A stretch of DNA of 64,000 nucleotides from Marinobacter algicola DG893 (GTDB lineage Bacteria > Pseudomonadota > Gammaproteobacteria > Pseudomonadales > Oleiphilaceae): NCBI RefSeq assembly GCF_000170835.1, contig NZ_ABCP01000002.1, positions 62,001-126,000 on the forward strand, read 5' to 3'. The first letter of the stretch is position 1, and each line of letters opens with the position of its first letter. Positions 44,824 through 54,282 of the stretch are shown piece by piece. The position numbers were made by a program, and so were the translations under genes. The notes under the pieces were generated by a model. It made no database searches. It worked only from the letters and a program-made list of their open reading frames with translations, and was not told where the DNA came from.

Positions 44824-47800
44824 TCATTTGAGCCGTTTTGGCTGCGAAACGTCCAGAACGAACACATCGATTAGTCCCGTGAGCTCCGGCGGCAACTTTG
44901 CTCCGATGTTGTGTTTGAGCTCCAAGGCGCTCTCAATAGGATGTATTTTGCGACCTGCAACTTTTTCCTCCGCGCCAAACCAGATGACCAGGAAAATACC
45001 CTGTTGCTCTGCGTCGGGGTGGATAGAGTAACGTTCGTAAAGTTGGGCGGAAGCGGCGGTGTACAGTTCTTTATGCCACTGCCCTTTTACCTCTGTAACC
45101 AGTAGTCGTCTTTTACCGCCAATCAACTTGGACACCGTGAAATCACTCCGGTTTGCGTTCTTTAACTGATGTTCCGGTGTCACAGAGATATTTTGCGGCT
45201 CAAGTCTCAGATTGAGTCGTTCAGCAATTATCTCAGTAGATCGCACTTCGTCTAGTCGATCACCTTTCGCATAAAAGCGATCTGCGGAGTTGAATTCTCC
45301 ACCATCTATGGCTTTCTGGAAGTCTTGGAGCTCTTGGAGCACGAGTTGACGCAGACCTTCCACCGTAACTACCTCGTCGCGGTCCAGTCGATTTACGATT
45401 TCCTGGGGCGTAGGCGGTTCGAAATCTCGCAGTGCTTTCTTCCTGACTTGACCGGCATGTATGCTCTTCAAGTCCCTGTGCAGGTCTGAAAAACGCAGAT
45501 CGACAAGAAGCCGGTCGAGAACCGGAATCGCATCATCCGGATCATCTGAGCTCATTGACCAGATCACTGTGGTCAAGAAGCGGTATGCGTTTTCCTCTTT
45601 GGGGCTTTCCGTCCCCCAGTGGTTCGGCAGGTCTACCTTTGGCCATTGGCCAATGAGGGCCTCTAAAATGGCTTCAATCTTGCGTGATGCGAGCCTGGGC
45701 CAATAGGAATAATCGTTAAGGTTGATTTGCCCAGACCGCCCATGGAGAAGGAACACAGTGTTTTTATCGGCTTTGAGCCAGTCCCAGTATGTTTCGGGTG
45801 CGTCGTCAAGGAAGTACCACGCGCGCACGAGCCAGAATGTTCTCTTCTGTTCAATATCTTCACTGCCAGTCGGGTTGGGCCAGTTGGACATGAACTCTGT
45901 GCAACGCTCCGCGATGATCTTTTTAAGGTCTTCGCGATTGCCATACCGAGCAGCGACCTCGAATAACGTATCTATTGGCCCAAGAGCAAGCTCATCGAAA
46001 CGCCTCAGCCATTCAACAGATAGCGCGGCGCGCGAATGACTGAAGGCCTCGTCGTAGCGTAGAAGCCCAACCTCAGGGTGAGAACATTCCGACTGGGCCA
46101 GCTGTGGCTCAACGTACTGCCGGAGAAAAGCCTCTGCACTCGCGGTATCAGGAAAGATTAGACGGTCAATTTCGGTCTTTAGCGGTTCACGGTCTTCTTC
46201 GGAAACGGCACTGTAGCCCATGCTAATGTTGGTTCTTAGCGCTTTCAGGAGCGGAAGATCGATGTCTTCCAAGTTGCCTTTAAAACGCATGATCTCCAAG
46301 CAAGCCGCATAAAGGATCGTCTCCGAGTGCTGATACTTCGAATCACACTGTAGTTTAGCGAGCCCGAGTAAATCGGGAACGTGCGGAGCGATGAAGTCGA
46401 GGCAGTTTCGTAGCGCGTTCCGAACAATCGTTTCATCGCCAAACTCGTGCTCAATTTTGTCTGGCTCCATGAGCACAAGCTCTGCAAAACGAACTAAGCA
46501 ATGCCAATGACGCCCCTCTTCGACAAGCTCCCGGTTGTTTTGGACATACTTGATATTTGCTGCACGGATATTATCTTCTTTCCTGAGACGGCGCTTCACC
46601 CTTCGGGAATATCTGAAACGCATTATTCCGTGTTCTCGCTGGAATTGCGCTTCAGCACTGTTGGCTCTTGCCCATTCTCGCATGAATAAGGGTTTCTCGA
46701 GTGCTTGCTCGCGCATATGGCGCCGCAGGCTATCTGGGCCTCGACTTTCCTTGTTTCGATGGAACTTATGGTGAGCTAAAAAGCTCGCCCACAAGTCCGG
46801 GTTGTCGCTCTCAAATGCAAGATCCACTATGAATTGATAGTCATCGGTGTGAAAAGAAAGGCCAGAGTGCGAGTGCCAGTCGAACTTATCTATCTTAGTC
46901 TGAAAAATCTGGTCACGGTCAGTCAGCTTTCCGAATACATGACCAATAATTCCTTGGCGTAGTGCGTCGTCCTTTTGCAGCACTTGGACTGTCTTGCTTT
47001 GGTCAGCGGATTTGTTTTCATGGAAGTTCAGGTTTCCGATCCATCGCCAAACTCGTATTGGATCAAATGGCGGCTTGGCCAGAGCGAAGTACCGATCCAG
47101 CATGGCCCCAACGATCTTGCTTATGCCGTTTAGGCAATCGCACTCGTAAGCCTTCTTTCCGCATTTGCAGGCTAGGTCTTTGGTCAGTTCATCTAAGAGC
47201 CACTCGATAGTCGCCAAGTCCTGACCTGCGATCAAACGTTTCACGAAGTGGCGGGCACCTATTGTGCGCTCACGACGCTCTTTGTGGCCCGGGTAGAGGT
47301 TTGCACAGACCCGGAAAAAGCCTGCTCGATAGGCCCGCCCGAATGTTTCCGGGCCTAGGGTTTCGATAGCCTCAGCAGCCACCCTTAACGACGTATGGCT
47401 TGCCTCAAAAATCAGAACAGCCAAGTCAGCGTGATGGTCATGGCCTACTATTTCGAGCAAACACCTACTTGCCAACAAGCGAGTGTTCTCGCTTTCGTCC
47501 GGCGTTAAAGTAAGTTGACGCAACTCTTTTATTAACTGCTTGATTGCTGGCGACCCCGCCAAAAGTTCAAGGACCAGATTGCGCAAGTGTCCATCACCGC
47601 CAGTAACGAGAAGAGGTTTAATCTCGCCCACAACGTCTTGGGTGAAGAAGCCCGCAACACTGAACCTGCGCCAGAAATCCCCTCTTCGGAAGTGAGGGTC
47701 TTTGGCCTCAATTTCTTTCAATCGATATACAAGTAGGCGCTTTGACGAACGTTCAAGCTGGGAAGGGTCGCCGTTCGCAAGCACTGCGTATGGGTCAAGT

Positions 47801-48858
47801 TCGATTGCAGCTCTTTCTACAGGCATATTGCCTAGCGATGCCATCCAGCCCAGCAGCCCCCGGAGTTCATCTCGCACTGTGGAGTTCGGGGCGATAATAG
47901 GCATGCACTTAGGCAGAGTTAGAGGGTCCGCCGGGTCTGCTATCCGCTTGGTAAGATAGCCTGCTGCACAGTATTCGGCGACGATTTTGTGAACCGGGCG
48001 ATGTTGATCCGCGCTGTCGCCGGGCTTAAAAAGTCGAGTTGCCAGAATTCCATCAGCCAATGTGTCGCTGCTAAACAGTGACACCAGCAAAGGATACATC
48101 CGGTCTTCAGTGGCTTCGCTCGTACCAACGCCTTCAGAACCGGACAACAAGAGTTTGGCGAAAACTTCCGACGAGAGATCGACTTTTTGAGTGGTCGAAA
48201 GTGGCGGATTGGTTCTGACTACATTGGTGTTCGCTTCCTTCGCTAGGCGTTCGACCGCTTGTGCGAAGATTGATCGTTTGTCGGTGAAACGTCTTTCGCT
48301 CTCGATATAAGCGTCAGCAAAAAGTTTCAGAAACTGGGGGTTTGGGAGAAGCGCGTCTAAATCAAATCGAGAAACTTCGGTTTGGAAAACTGCGAAGTCC
48401 TCTCCTTCCAGGTGATGTTCAAAAATCGCCCGCTGTTCCGCCTCATCAAACTCGCATAGTCTAACGACCAGAGGTGGGCACCCGAGAAAGTCTTTGAATG
48501 CATTCGTAGTAGCGTTGTCCCACTCACTGGAACGACTCGACAAATAAACGTGGGTCGGGTTGGCCGCCTCAACCTGGGTCAAAAGTTTATAGATGCCGGA
48601 AGCGTCCACTTTTGCCAGCTCATCGAATGCGTCTATCACTAGGGGCGTATACTTTGATTCTGCTCCTACGTATCCGAATTTACTCGCTGTAACGACTTTT
48701 GTGCCCAACTTTTGGGCAAGGCTCCCCATGAGTTCGGTTTTCCCACCGCCGGGTTCAGCCAGAATGACAACGTAATTCGAAGCAGCCAGCAGCTCTGCCT
48801 CCGTGTATATCTTGTCATTGCTCGATAGTCTGCGTGGAAGGTAGAAAGGCGAACTCAT
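44824..48858 (-). CDS. STAND-type NTPase with C-terminal PD-(D/E)XK-like nuclease domain
   Basis: The 1344-aa protein has an N-terminal P-loop domain: Walker A AEPGGGKTEL at about 34-43, Walker B PLVIDAFDEL near 72-81, and VYLSSRSSEW as a sensor-like element. A long helical region follows, probably a sensor, with a Cys cluster CKCGKKAYECDC near 562-573 that could bind zinc. The C-terminal 110 residues show RSDFTVS and LLVTEVKGQW, the D and ExK of a PD-(D/E)XK nuclease, then YTAASAQLYERY. NTPase-sensor-nuclease chains of this type resemble antiphage STAND proteins such as Avs, but with the effector at the C-terminus. No close family is recognised. Confidence 0.8.
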   Translation of the reverse strand: MSSPFYLPRRLSSNDKIYTEAELLAASNYVVILAEPGGGKTELMGSLAQKLGTKVVTASKFGYVGAESKYTPLVIDAFDELAKVDASGIYKLLTQVEAANPTHVYLSSRSSEWDNATTNAFKDFLGCPPLVVRLCEFDEAEQRAIFEHHLEGEDFAVFQTEVSRFDLDALLPNPQFLKLFADAYIESERRFTDKRSIFAQAVERLAKEANTNVVRTNPPLSTTQKVDLSSEVFAKLLLSGSEGVGTSEATEDRMYPLLVSLFSSDTLADGILATRLFKPGDSADQHRPVHKIVAEYCAAGYLTKRIADPADPLTLPKCMPIIAPNSTVRDELRGLLGWMASLGNMPVERAAIELDPYAVLANGDPSQLERSSKRLLVYRLKEIEAKDPHFRRGDFWRRFSVAGFFTQDVVGEIKPLLVTGGDGHLRNLVLELLAGSPAIKQLIKELRQLTLTPDESENTRLLASRCLLEIVGHDHHADLAVLIFEASHTSLRVAAEAIETLGPETFGRAYRAGFFRVCANLYPGHKERRERTIGARHFVKRLIAGQDLATIEWLLDELTKDLACKCGKKAYECDCLNGISKIVGAMLDRYFALAKPPFDPIRVWRWIGNLNFHENKSADQSKTVQVLQKDDALRQGIIGHVFGKLTDRDQIFQTKIDKFDWHSHSGLSFHTDDYQFIVDLAFESDNPDLWASFLAHHKFHRNKESRGPDSLRRHMREQALEKPLFMREWARANSAEAQFQREHGIMRFRYSRRVKRRLRKEDNIRAANIKYVQNNRELVEEGRHWHCLVRFAELVLMEPDKIEHEFGDETIVRNALRNCLDFIAPHVPDLLGLAKLQCDSKYQHSETILYAACLEIMRFKGNLEDIDLPLLKALRTNISMGYSAVSEEDREPLKTEIDRLIFPDTASAEAFLRQYVEPQLAQSECSHPEVGLLRYDEAFSHSRAALSVEWLRRFDELALGPIDTLFEVAARYGNREDLKKIIAERCTEFMSNWPNPTGSEDIEQKRTFWLVRAWYFLDDAPETYWDWLKADKNTVFLLHGRSGQINLNDYSYWPRLASRKIEAILEALIGQWPKVDLPNHWGTESPKEENAYRFLTTVIWSMSSDDPDDAIPVLDRLLVDLRFSDLHRDLKSIHAGQVRKKALRDFEPPTPQEIVNRLDRDEVVTVEGLRQLVLQELQDFQKAIDGGEFNSADRFYAKGDRLDEVRSTEIIAERLNLRLEPQNISVTPEHQLKNANRSDFTVSKLIGGKRRLLVTEVKGQWHKELYTAASAQLYERYSIHPDAEQQGIFLVIWFGAEEKVAGRKIHPIESALELKHNIGAKLPPELTGLIDVFVLDVSQPKRLK

Positions 48859-48923
48859 AAGCGCAAATTATTATGTGTTGAACCGCACCAGATCGGAGAT
48901 ACTCCGGAGACAATTTTTCTAGG

Positions 48924-49354
48924 TCAGGCAGCGTCAACTGCCCCATCCTGTTGGTGATAGTACGCGATTTCTCGTTTAGTTGGGGTAAACTTCCTGCCGA
49001 ATATGGCATGGGCAATCGCTGAGCCAGTCAGTCCCATCCAGAATGGTATCCACCCTGCCCTCGTTCTTGATTCAGCCAGATCTGGAAATAGCCAGGCCAA
49101 TGGCCCCCCCACCCCACCTGATTCGTTGCAAAGAATTTTTAATATGGGATCAGAAGTGGCCATAGAGGCATTGAAGCAGTACCAGGGCCCGTACACGCTA
49201 GAAAGCTTCGATGAAAGGATCCCTGCAACCCCAACAGGTGGAAAATTCTAATCATCAGTGCAATCACAACAAGGGTGTTTACAGTGACAAGAAACGCTAA
49301 TCTGCGTATCCTTGTTATTACAATGTAGGTACAGAAGCCAGCAATTTCCAACAT
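48924..49354 (-). pseudogene. Small membrane-protein gene, probably frameshifted
   Basis: Two minus-strand frames join well if one frameshift near 49.25 kb is allowed. The first part is hydrophobic (LAFLVTVNTLVVIALMI). The second part has GVAGILSSKLSSVYGPWY and GWIPFWMGLTGSAIAHAIFG. Together they read as one protein of about 140 residues. No family is recognised. The frames may be chance, so this is tentative. Confidence 0.4.
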
Positions 49355-49381
49355 ACGATGATCATGATTAAGGGGGCTCGC

Positions 49382-50008
49382 ATGAGCAACCAGAGCAAAA
49401 AGCAGGGCAAGACCGGGCAACACAAAAGACACTCAAGCCCGACTCACCGGAGCCACCGGGGCGCCCGGGTAAAGGGTGGGTCAATGGGATTTCAGGCAGG
49501 CGGTTCCTGGTCGTCACGCAGCCTTGGGGTGAGTGATCGCAGGCTGGTGCAGGCGGTGACCAAAGATGAAGCGTTCAATGTCCGCACGACGGTTGAGGTG
49601 CGGGATCGCGCCCAGGCGGTCTTCGAGGAACTTGGTCTGTCATTATCTGGCGCGGTGAACCTGCTGATGGCACGGCTGATCAGCACCCGACGACTCCCAT
49701 TTATACCGGAGCCGCTTACAGAAGCTGATGGCTCACCGGCACTGGCTGAGGCGGGCCAGGCCACAGCAGTCCGTATCCGTGTGGATGCAACACTCAAGCA
49801 CCAGGTGACGGTGTTGCTTCAGGCGATGGGGTTTAACCCAACGGTCATCGTCAATGCCTTTTTACGGACGGTCGCGGCGCAACGAGATATCCCCTTTGAC
49901 TATCGCGCCCCCAATGAAGAAACCCGGCGTGCAATGGCCGAACTGGATCAGGGGCAGGGCGAGAGGTTCGATTCTGTGGATGCTCTGTTCAGCGATCTGG
50001 AGGATTGA
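49382..50008 (+). CDS. RelB/DinJ-type antitoxin with two ribbon-helix-helix domains
   Basis: The 208-aa protein carries two RelB/DinJ modules in tandem: NVRTTVEVRDRAQAVFEELG (about 62-105) and AVRIRVDATLKHQVTVLLQA (about 130-180), each ending in a (LPFIPE / IPFDYRAPN) motif. Typical antitoxins have one. The acidic tail RFDSVDALFSDLED would bind the toxin. A basic Ser/Gly-rich N-terminal stretch precedes the domains. The gene overlaps the YafQ-like toxin gene (TGATG). Confidence 0.85.
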   Translation: MSNQSKKQGKTGQHKRHSSPTHRSHRGARVKGGSMGFQAGGSWSSRSLGVSDRRLVQAVTKDEAFNVRTTVEVRDRAQAVFEELGLSLSGAVNLLMARLISTRRLPFIPEPLTEADGSPALAEAGQATAVRIRVDATLKHQVTVLLQAMGFNPTVIVNAFLRTVAAQRDIPFDYRAPNEETRRAMAELDQGQGERFDSVDALFSDLED

Positions 50009-50277
50009 TGCTGGCGCTCAAGCAAGGGAGTCGATTCAAAAAAGATATGAAGGCGTGTCGGAAGCAAGAGCTAGACTTGCAACAACTCAAGGATGTTATC
50101 GAGACACTCCAGAAAGGGGAGCCGCTAGAAGATAAACATCGGGATCATGGTCTTTCCGGGCACTGGAATGGCTGGCGGGATTGCCATATTGCACCCGACT
50201 GGGTGTTGATCTATCGGGTGGAGGGAGACGAACTCGAGCTTGCCCGAACCGGATCACACGCGAAGCTGTTCGGATAA
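50008..50277 (+). CDS. YafQ-family mRNA interferase toxin
   Basis: The 89-aa RelE-superfamily toxin has the YafQ core GHWNGWRDCHIAPDW and LIYRVEGDELELARTGSHA, which includes the catalytic His residues near the end. It is the cognate toxin of the upstream RelB-like protein. GGAGG 4 bases before the ATG favours 50008 over the TTG at 50005. Confidence 0.93.
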   Translation: MLALKQGSRFKKDMKACRKQELDLQQLKDVIETLQKGEPLEDKHRDHGLSGHWNGWRDCHIAPDWVLIYRVEGDELELARTGSHAKLFG

Positions 50278-50619
50278 CCAGATCAAAACATCATTCTGCA
50301 CCCTGCTACCTTTTTTGTCCGTGTAAAGTTCAAATCGATGGTTGAAGTCGGCATCTTGCCAGATGATGTTTTAGTGGTGATCTAAGCACGCATTGAGTCA
50401 AAGGGAGGCTGATATCTAGCGATGGAAACGCTTAAAGAATTCGAGCTTTGTCACCCCTGTGTGGACCTACATAAGATCCCGCATTTATACCGATTCAAGA
50501 GCATCAAGGGAGCGGAGGATTCACACCTTGAAGATTTTTTTGTCCACGGAAAGCTTTATCATCCATTACCCACTCAATTAAACGATCCTTTCGAGTGCAA
50601 ACTGACCTGCCCCCAGTGT

Positions 50620-51465
50620 TTAATCCAACTGCTCCCTAGTAATGTCCGTTACTTTTGAATCTGTTTTTCCAAGTCGGAGAGCGGAGGCAAATTCCAGGGG
50701 TGTCTGATACCCCAGGGATGAATGCGGACGCTGCTCATTGTAGTCCAATCGCCAGTTACTGATTTTCTCCCGGGCATGAGCAAGGTCCCGGAACCAGTGT
50801 TCATTCAGGCACTCATCCCGGAATTTTCCGTTAAAGCTCTCGACGTAACCATTCTGCATCGGCTTTCCGGGCTGAATCAGCTTCAGTTCAACGCCATGGC
50901 GGTATGCCCATTGATCGAGCGCTCTGCCAGTGAATTCCGGCCCCTGGTCGGTTCTAACGGCCTTCGGGTAGCCTCGGAAGGCCGCTATACCATCCAAGGT
51001 GCGGGCGACCTGTTCACCTGAAATGCCCATGGCCACGGGAATGTCGAGGCACTCCTTCGTGAAGTCATCCACAATCGTCAGGCATTTGATCCTGCGGCCG
51101 TTGGCCAAGGAATCCATCACAAAGTCCATGGACCACGTGTGGTTCGGCGCACCAGGCAACACCAATGGCTGCCGTTCGACCATCACACCTTTACGGCGCT
51201 TGCGTTTGCGGACGGCCAGGCCGGCCTCTCGGTAAAGTCGATAAACCTTCTTGTGATTCACCTCAGCACCCTCACGACGCAGCAACTGGTGAACACGCCG
51301 GTACCCGAACCGGCGGCGCTCGAACGCAATGGCTTTGATGCGCTCTGTCAGCTCACGCTCCTCTGGAGAGCGCTGAGACTGATATCGCATCGTTGCGCGG
51401 GATAACCCGACGAGTGAACAGGCTTTGCGCTCGGATATCGTCGTCTCCGACAGCATGGTGCGCAC
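50620..51465 (-). CDS. IS407-like transposase OrfB (DDE)
   Basis: The 281-aa frame shows the catalytic triad: Asp in [13 protein letters not shown], Asp in [12 protein letters not shown] and Glu in [27 protein letters not shown] is the usual C-terminal motif. The frame is open upstream into the end of OrfA and is probably expressed by frameshifting. Confidence 0.94.
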   Translation of the reverse strand: MRTMLSETTISERKACSLVGLSRATMRYQSQRSPEERELTERIKAIAFERRRFGYRRVHQLLRREGAEVNHKKVYRLYREAGLAVRKRKRRKGVMVERQPLVLPGAPNHTWSMDFVMDSLANGRRIKCLTIVDDFTKECLDIPVAMGISGEQVARTLDGIAAFRGYPKAVRTDQGPEFTGRALDQWAYRHGVELKLIQPGKPMQNGYVESFNGKFRDECLNEHWFRDLAHAREKISNWRLDYNEQRPHSSLGYQTPLEFASALRLGKTDSKVTDITREQLD

Positions 51466-51488
51466 AGCCTCGCGCTTGTTCCCGACGG

Positions 51489-51758
51489 TTAGTACTTTCG
51501 GTTGAGGGCGGCCTTCAGGGCTTCTGTATCCAGCATGGACTCGGCCAGCAACTTCTTGAGCCGGGCGTTCTCTTCCTCAAGGGCTTTCAGGCGACGGGCT
51601 TCTGAGACTTCCAGGCCGCCATACTTCTTGCGCCAGGTGTAGAAGGTGGCATCCGAGATGTTGTACTTCCGGCACAGCTCTTTGACCGGAAGGCCGGCCT
51701 CGGCTTCCTTGAGAATGGGAATGATCTGTTCTTCGGTGAATCGCTTCTTCATGTTCAT
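51489..51758 (-). CDS. IS407-like transposase OrfA
   Basis: The 89-aa HTH protein ([39 protein letters not shown]) has a leucine-rich end ([19 protein letters not shown]). The true start may be the Met at 51752. It is the DNA-binding part of the transposase. Confidence 0.93.
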   Translation of the reverse strand: MNMKKRFTEEQIIPILKEAEAGLPVKELCRKYNISDATFYTWRKKYGGLEVSEARRLKALEEENARLKKLLAESMLDTEALKAALNRKY

Positions 51759-52616
51759 CGTCCTCTCTGGTGATGAACATTACTAAGATCAGGATGGATT
51801 AGAAAGTTGGGTGCAGGTCATGTACGGCCCTCCTCCGCCTCAGAGGCCAGGGAGCTTCGGAAATATCTCGCCAAACAGCTCCGCAGTCACCAAGGCATGC
51901 CCTGGAAGCAAGCTAAGGAACAGGCGAAATTGATGATGACCGATCAGAATCGAACGATCGAAATGTTTAGGAGAGCAGCTGCAACAACCTACGGTCGAGC
52001 TCGACTATGCAGTTTCACCACTTCGAAAGAAAACCTCTTGTTCTGGTCACACTATGGAGACTCACACCAAGGCATGTGTCTTGAGTTTGATTCAGCTGGT
52101 GGCCCGATGCGAAATGCCCGACAGGTAAAATACGACGATTATTATCCGAATGTTGATGTTCCACAACCAGCCGATGAACGCGCTGCAAAACCGGCTTTGG
52201 TTAAGTCGCGGAACTGGAAATATGAAAGCGAGTATCGTAGCTTCATCATCCCTGACATTACAGAGGACGAATCCAAATGGATTCGATTCATCGAGCTGGC
52301 ACCATCAAGTCTCACAGGCATCTATTTCGGAGCCTGTGCTCAGGATAAAGACAAAGATCGAATTTTGGACCTGGTGGAACGTGGAATCTTTGATCCAAGG
52401 ATCTACGATGCGGAATTAAGTGAGTCGACCTTTTTTCTCAAGTTTAAAGAAAGAACTTGTGCATGATTTTCTGAATCGAAGAAGGTGTTCATCGAGGACC
52501 CAACTTTTTCAGCGGTGAAGACTAGGCTATCGGGATCAACAGAGACATATTGGACAGGTCACGAATCCCTCCAGGGGCGATGAACGGACGTCCTGATTTT
52601 TTGTTTATTGTCACTC

Positions 52617-52693
52617 GGGGTTGGCTGCTTATGACGATTCCTCCTATGCTCTAATCATAGGTTAGGAGCGTCATGCGTATCGGGGGAAGTCCA
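52617..52693. mobile_element. Relic of the right end of an IS related to the 40-kb element
   Basis: This stretch matches most bases of the orfA start plus right terminus of the element at 40-41 kb. ATTCCTCCTATGCTCTAATC and a final GGGGAAGTCCA are shared, with differences in between. No transposase remains. It marks a past insertion or deletion. Confidence 0.75.
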
Positions 52694-52777
52694 TCGCCCA
52701 CATACTAGTACCTCCTAAGCTACAAGACACTGGAAATCCAGACTGGTGGAGAATGTGCGTTTTATTGGAGGAAGTGT

Positions 52778-53983
52778 ATGACCAACAAAAATGCAGTTCT
52801 TATTAATCCCACCGATACAGTGGTTTCGCTCGGGGATCTCGCTTACGCTGGAACGCTTCTCATGGATTCTAGGCCTCCCGAGCATCGTTTAATTATGGCG
52901 CTTGCGAGCTTATCCCATTTGTTGACCGCTGTTGTTCTCTCGGAACGTATCCTCGTCATTGGCCACGAGGACAACATGACTGAGGCCCCAAGTTCCTTGA
53001 TGTACTCATTATTAAAGAAGCATTGCAGAGTGCTGAATATTTCCTTAACAGATGAGGCACTTACAGCAGGTGCAGCAGTCTGGAATGATCCTGTTAAAGA
53101 GTTTGGGACAAGAACCTGTGCTGTGGCATTCGAGTCAGAACACCTGTTAGTTACGGGGCGGCCATTACCAGAACCAACCCGAATGTTCATAAGTGATCTA
53201 TTGGATGCTCCGGGACTGTCTTCTTTGGCCTTTGACGCTCTGCCTCTGTTTCAAGGTGTCAGGGCTACTCTAGCAGAGTATTCGATATCACAGGCGTTAT
53301 CGCTGCCATTCGCGCCGAATCCCGTACTTTCCGTACCAATTTTGCTTAACGAGTTACGAGCAAATACCGCGAAAGAGGACCTTGTACGTTTAGTCGACGA
53401 AATGCGCCATGAGACCGCAACGTTGTACGATCAAAGCCGAGCAGGCGCGACTTTGGATCTTCATCGAAATGCGAACATCTACTGTCTACGGCTACCTGCG
53501 ATACTAATGTCGATAATAAACCAGTCAAAGAGTCTTCCCGATGCGGTGAAGATAGCTGCCGACATTAGCAATACGAGTGAGGCGGCGGCTTTCCGAAATT
53601 GGTGCAAGAATATGGAGACACTTGCTGACCCTAAGACGTATGTCGAACGCCTCCAGGCGGCGAGGATGACCTTGGAGCGCCTGGGACGCACTATCGATAC
53701 GGGTGCTGGATCGGAACTTACGGTGACTGCCGGACCACTCAGTACACAGCTGCCTGTTCCTTCAATAAAACGGGCAGTCCATTGGGCGAACGTGGATATC
53801 CGATTCGTGAAGCCACGACGTTTTCTTCTAAACATGCTTTCGCAAGCACGGCAAATGAATTCTGTCGATGAAAAGCTAGCAAACATTCTTGGTGTAGATA
53901 GGCGCTCGGCGTTAAATGCGGCCGCGCTTTTCGTGAAAAGTTCCAAAGAGATCTTGGATGCCAATGTTAAGCGAATCCATTAA
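52778..53983 (+). CDS. Unrecognised 401-aa protein
   Basis: The protein is soluble-looking, helical and without signal peptide or transmembrane helix. LVRLVDEMRHETATLYDQSR and ERLQAARMTLERLGRT look like helical segments, and the C-terminus is basic. No family or catalytic motif is recognised. GGAGGAAG 5 bases upstream supports the ATG. It is the last cargo gene before the right island end. Confidence 0.75.
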   Translation: MTNKNAVLINPTDTVVSLGDLAYAGTLLMDSRPPEHRLIMALASLSHLLTAVVLSERILVIGHEDNMTEAPSSLMYSLLKKHCRVLNISLTDEALTAGAAVWNDPVKEFGTRTCAVAFESEHLLVTGRPLPEPTRMFISDLLDAPGLSSLAFDALPLFQGVRATLAEYSISQALSLPFAPNPVLSVPILLNELRANTAKEDLVRLVDEMRHETATLYDQSRAGATLDLHRNANIYCLRLPAILMSIINQSKSLPDAVKIAADISNTSEAAAFRNWCKNMETLADPKTYVERLQAARMTLERLGRTIDTGAGSELTVTAGPLSTQLPVPSIKRAVHWANVDIRFVKPRRFLLNMLSQARQMNSVDEKLANILGVDRRSALNAAALFVKSSKEILDANVKRIH

Positions 53984-54282
53984 AGCTTGAACATTAATGG
54001 GTTCCTCGGATTTTCAGTATCCGTCAAGAATTAGCCGCTGAGTATCGTGTGGTGGTCAACTAGCCCTAGACAGCACTTCGAACTGGGTTTTTCCAACTCG
54101 GGGGGGGTGGACTTAGATACGAGGTCAGGGTCACTTATCAAGTTCACCTATAAACTGTCACCAATTCCTTAGACACGCCCAATTGTACCTTCTTTTAGAA
54201 GTGTCGGCAGTGATTGGATAGAACTCGCCCCGTTGACTGCGATGTCCGTAAAATTCGGCTCCTGTGACCTGCGCCGGACGAC
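53984..54282. other. Gene-free stretch before the right island end
   Basis: About 300 bp with no convincing gene. A run of eight Gs at about 54102 is followed by TGGACTTAGATACGA, which weakly resembles the left terminus of the IS at 40 kb but is too short to call. Confidence 0.5.

Larger units (their letters stand above)
50603..51820 (-). mobile_element. IS3-family (IS407-like) insertion sequence
   Basis: A 1218-bp element. The left terminus is TGACCTGCCCCCAGTGTTTA and the right terminus, read inward, is TGACCTGCACCCAACTTTCT, an imperfect inverted repeat. It carries overlapping orfA and orfB on the minus strand. The flanks (GCAAAC and TGTACG) show no target-site duplication. Confidence 0.87.
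50422..52466 (+). pseudogene. DUF2971 gene interrupted by an IS
   Basis: The 5' part (50422-50602) encodes LYRFKSIKGAEDSHLEDFF and PLPTQLNDPFECK, typical of DUF2971 N-termini. The 3' part (after 51820, to 52466) encodes FTTSKENLLFWSHYG, DSHQGMCLEFD and a normal C-terminus. The IS lies between them. The two halves are not in frame when the IS is removed and no target duplication is seen, so a few bases or codons were also lost. DUF2971 proteins are frequent in defence islands. Confidence 0.82.

Noticed and set aside
54090..54125. IS left-end relic (TGGACTTAGATACGA)
   Set aside because: The match is too short and lacks the CCCC block of the IS terminus.
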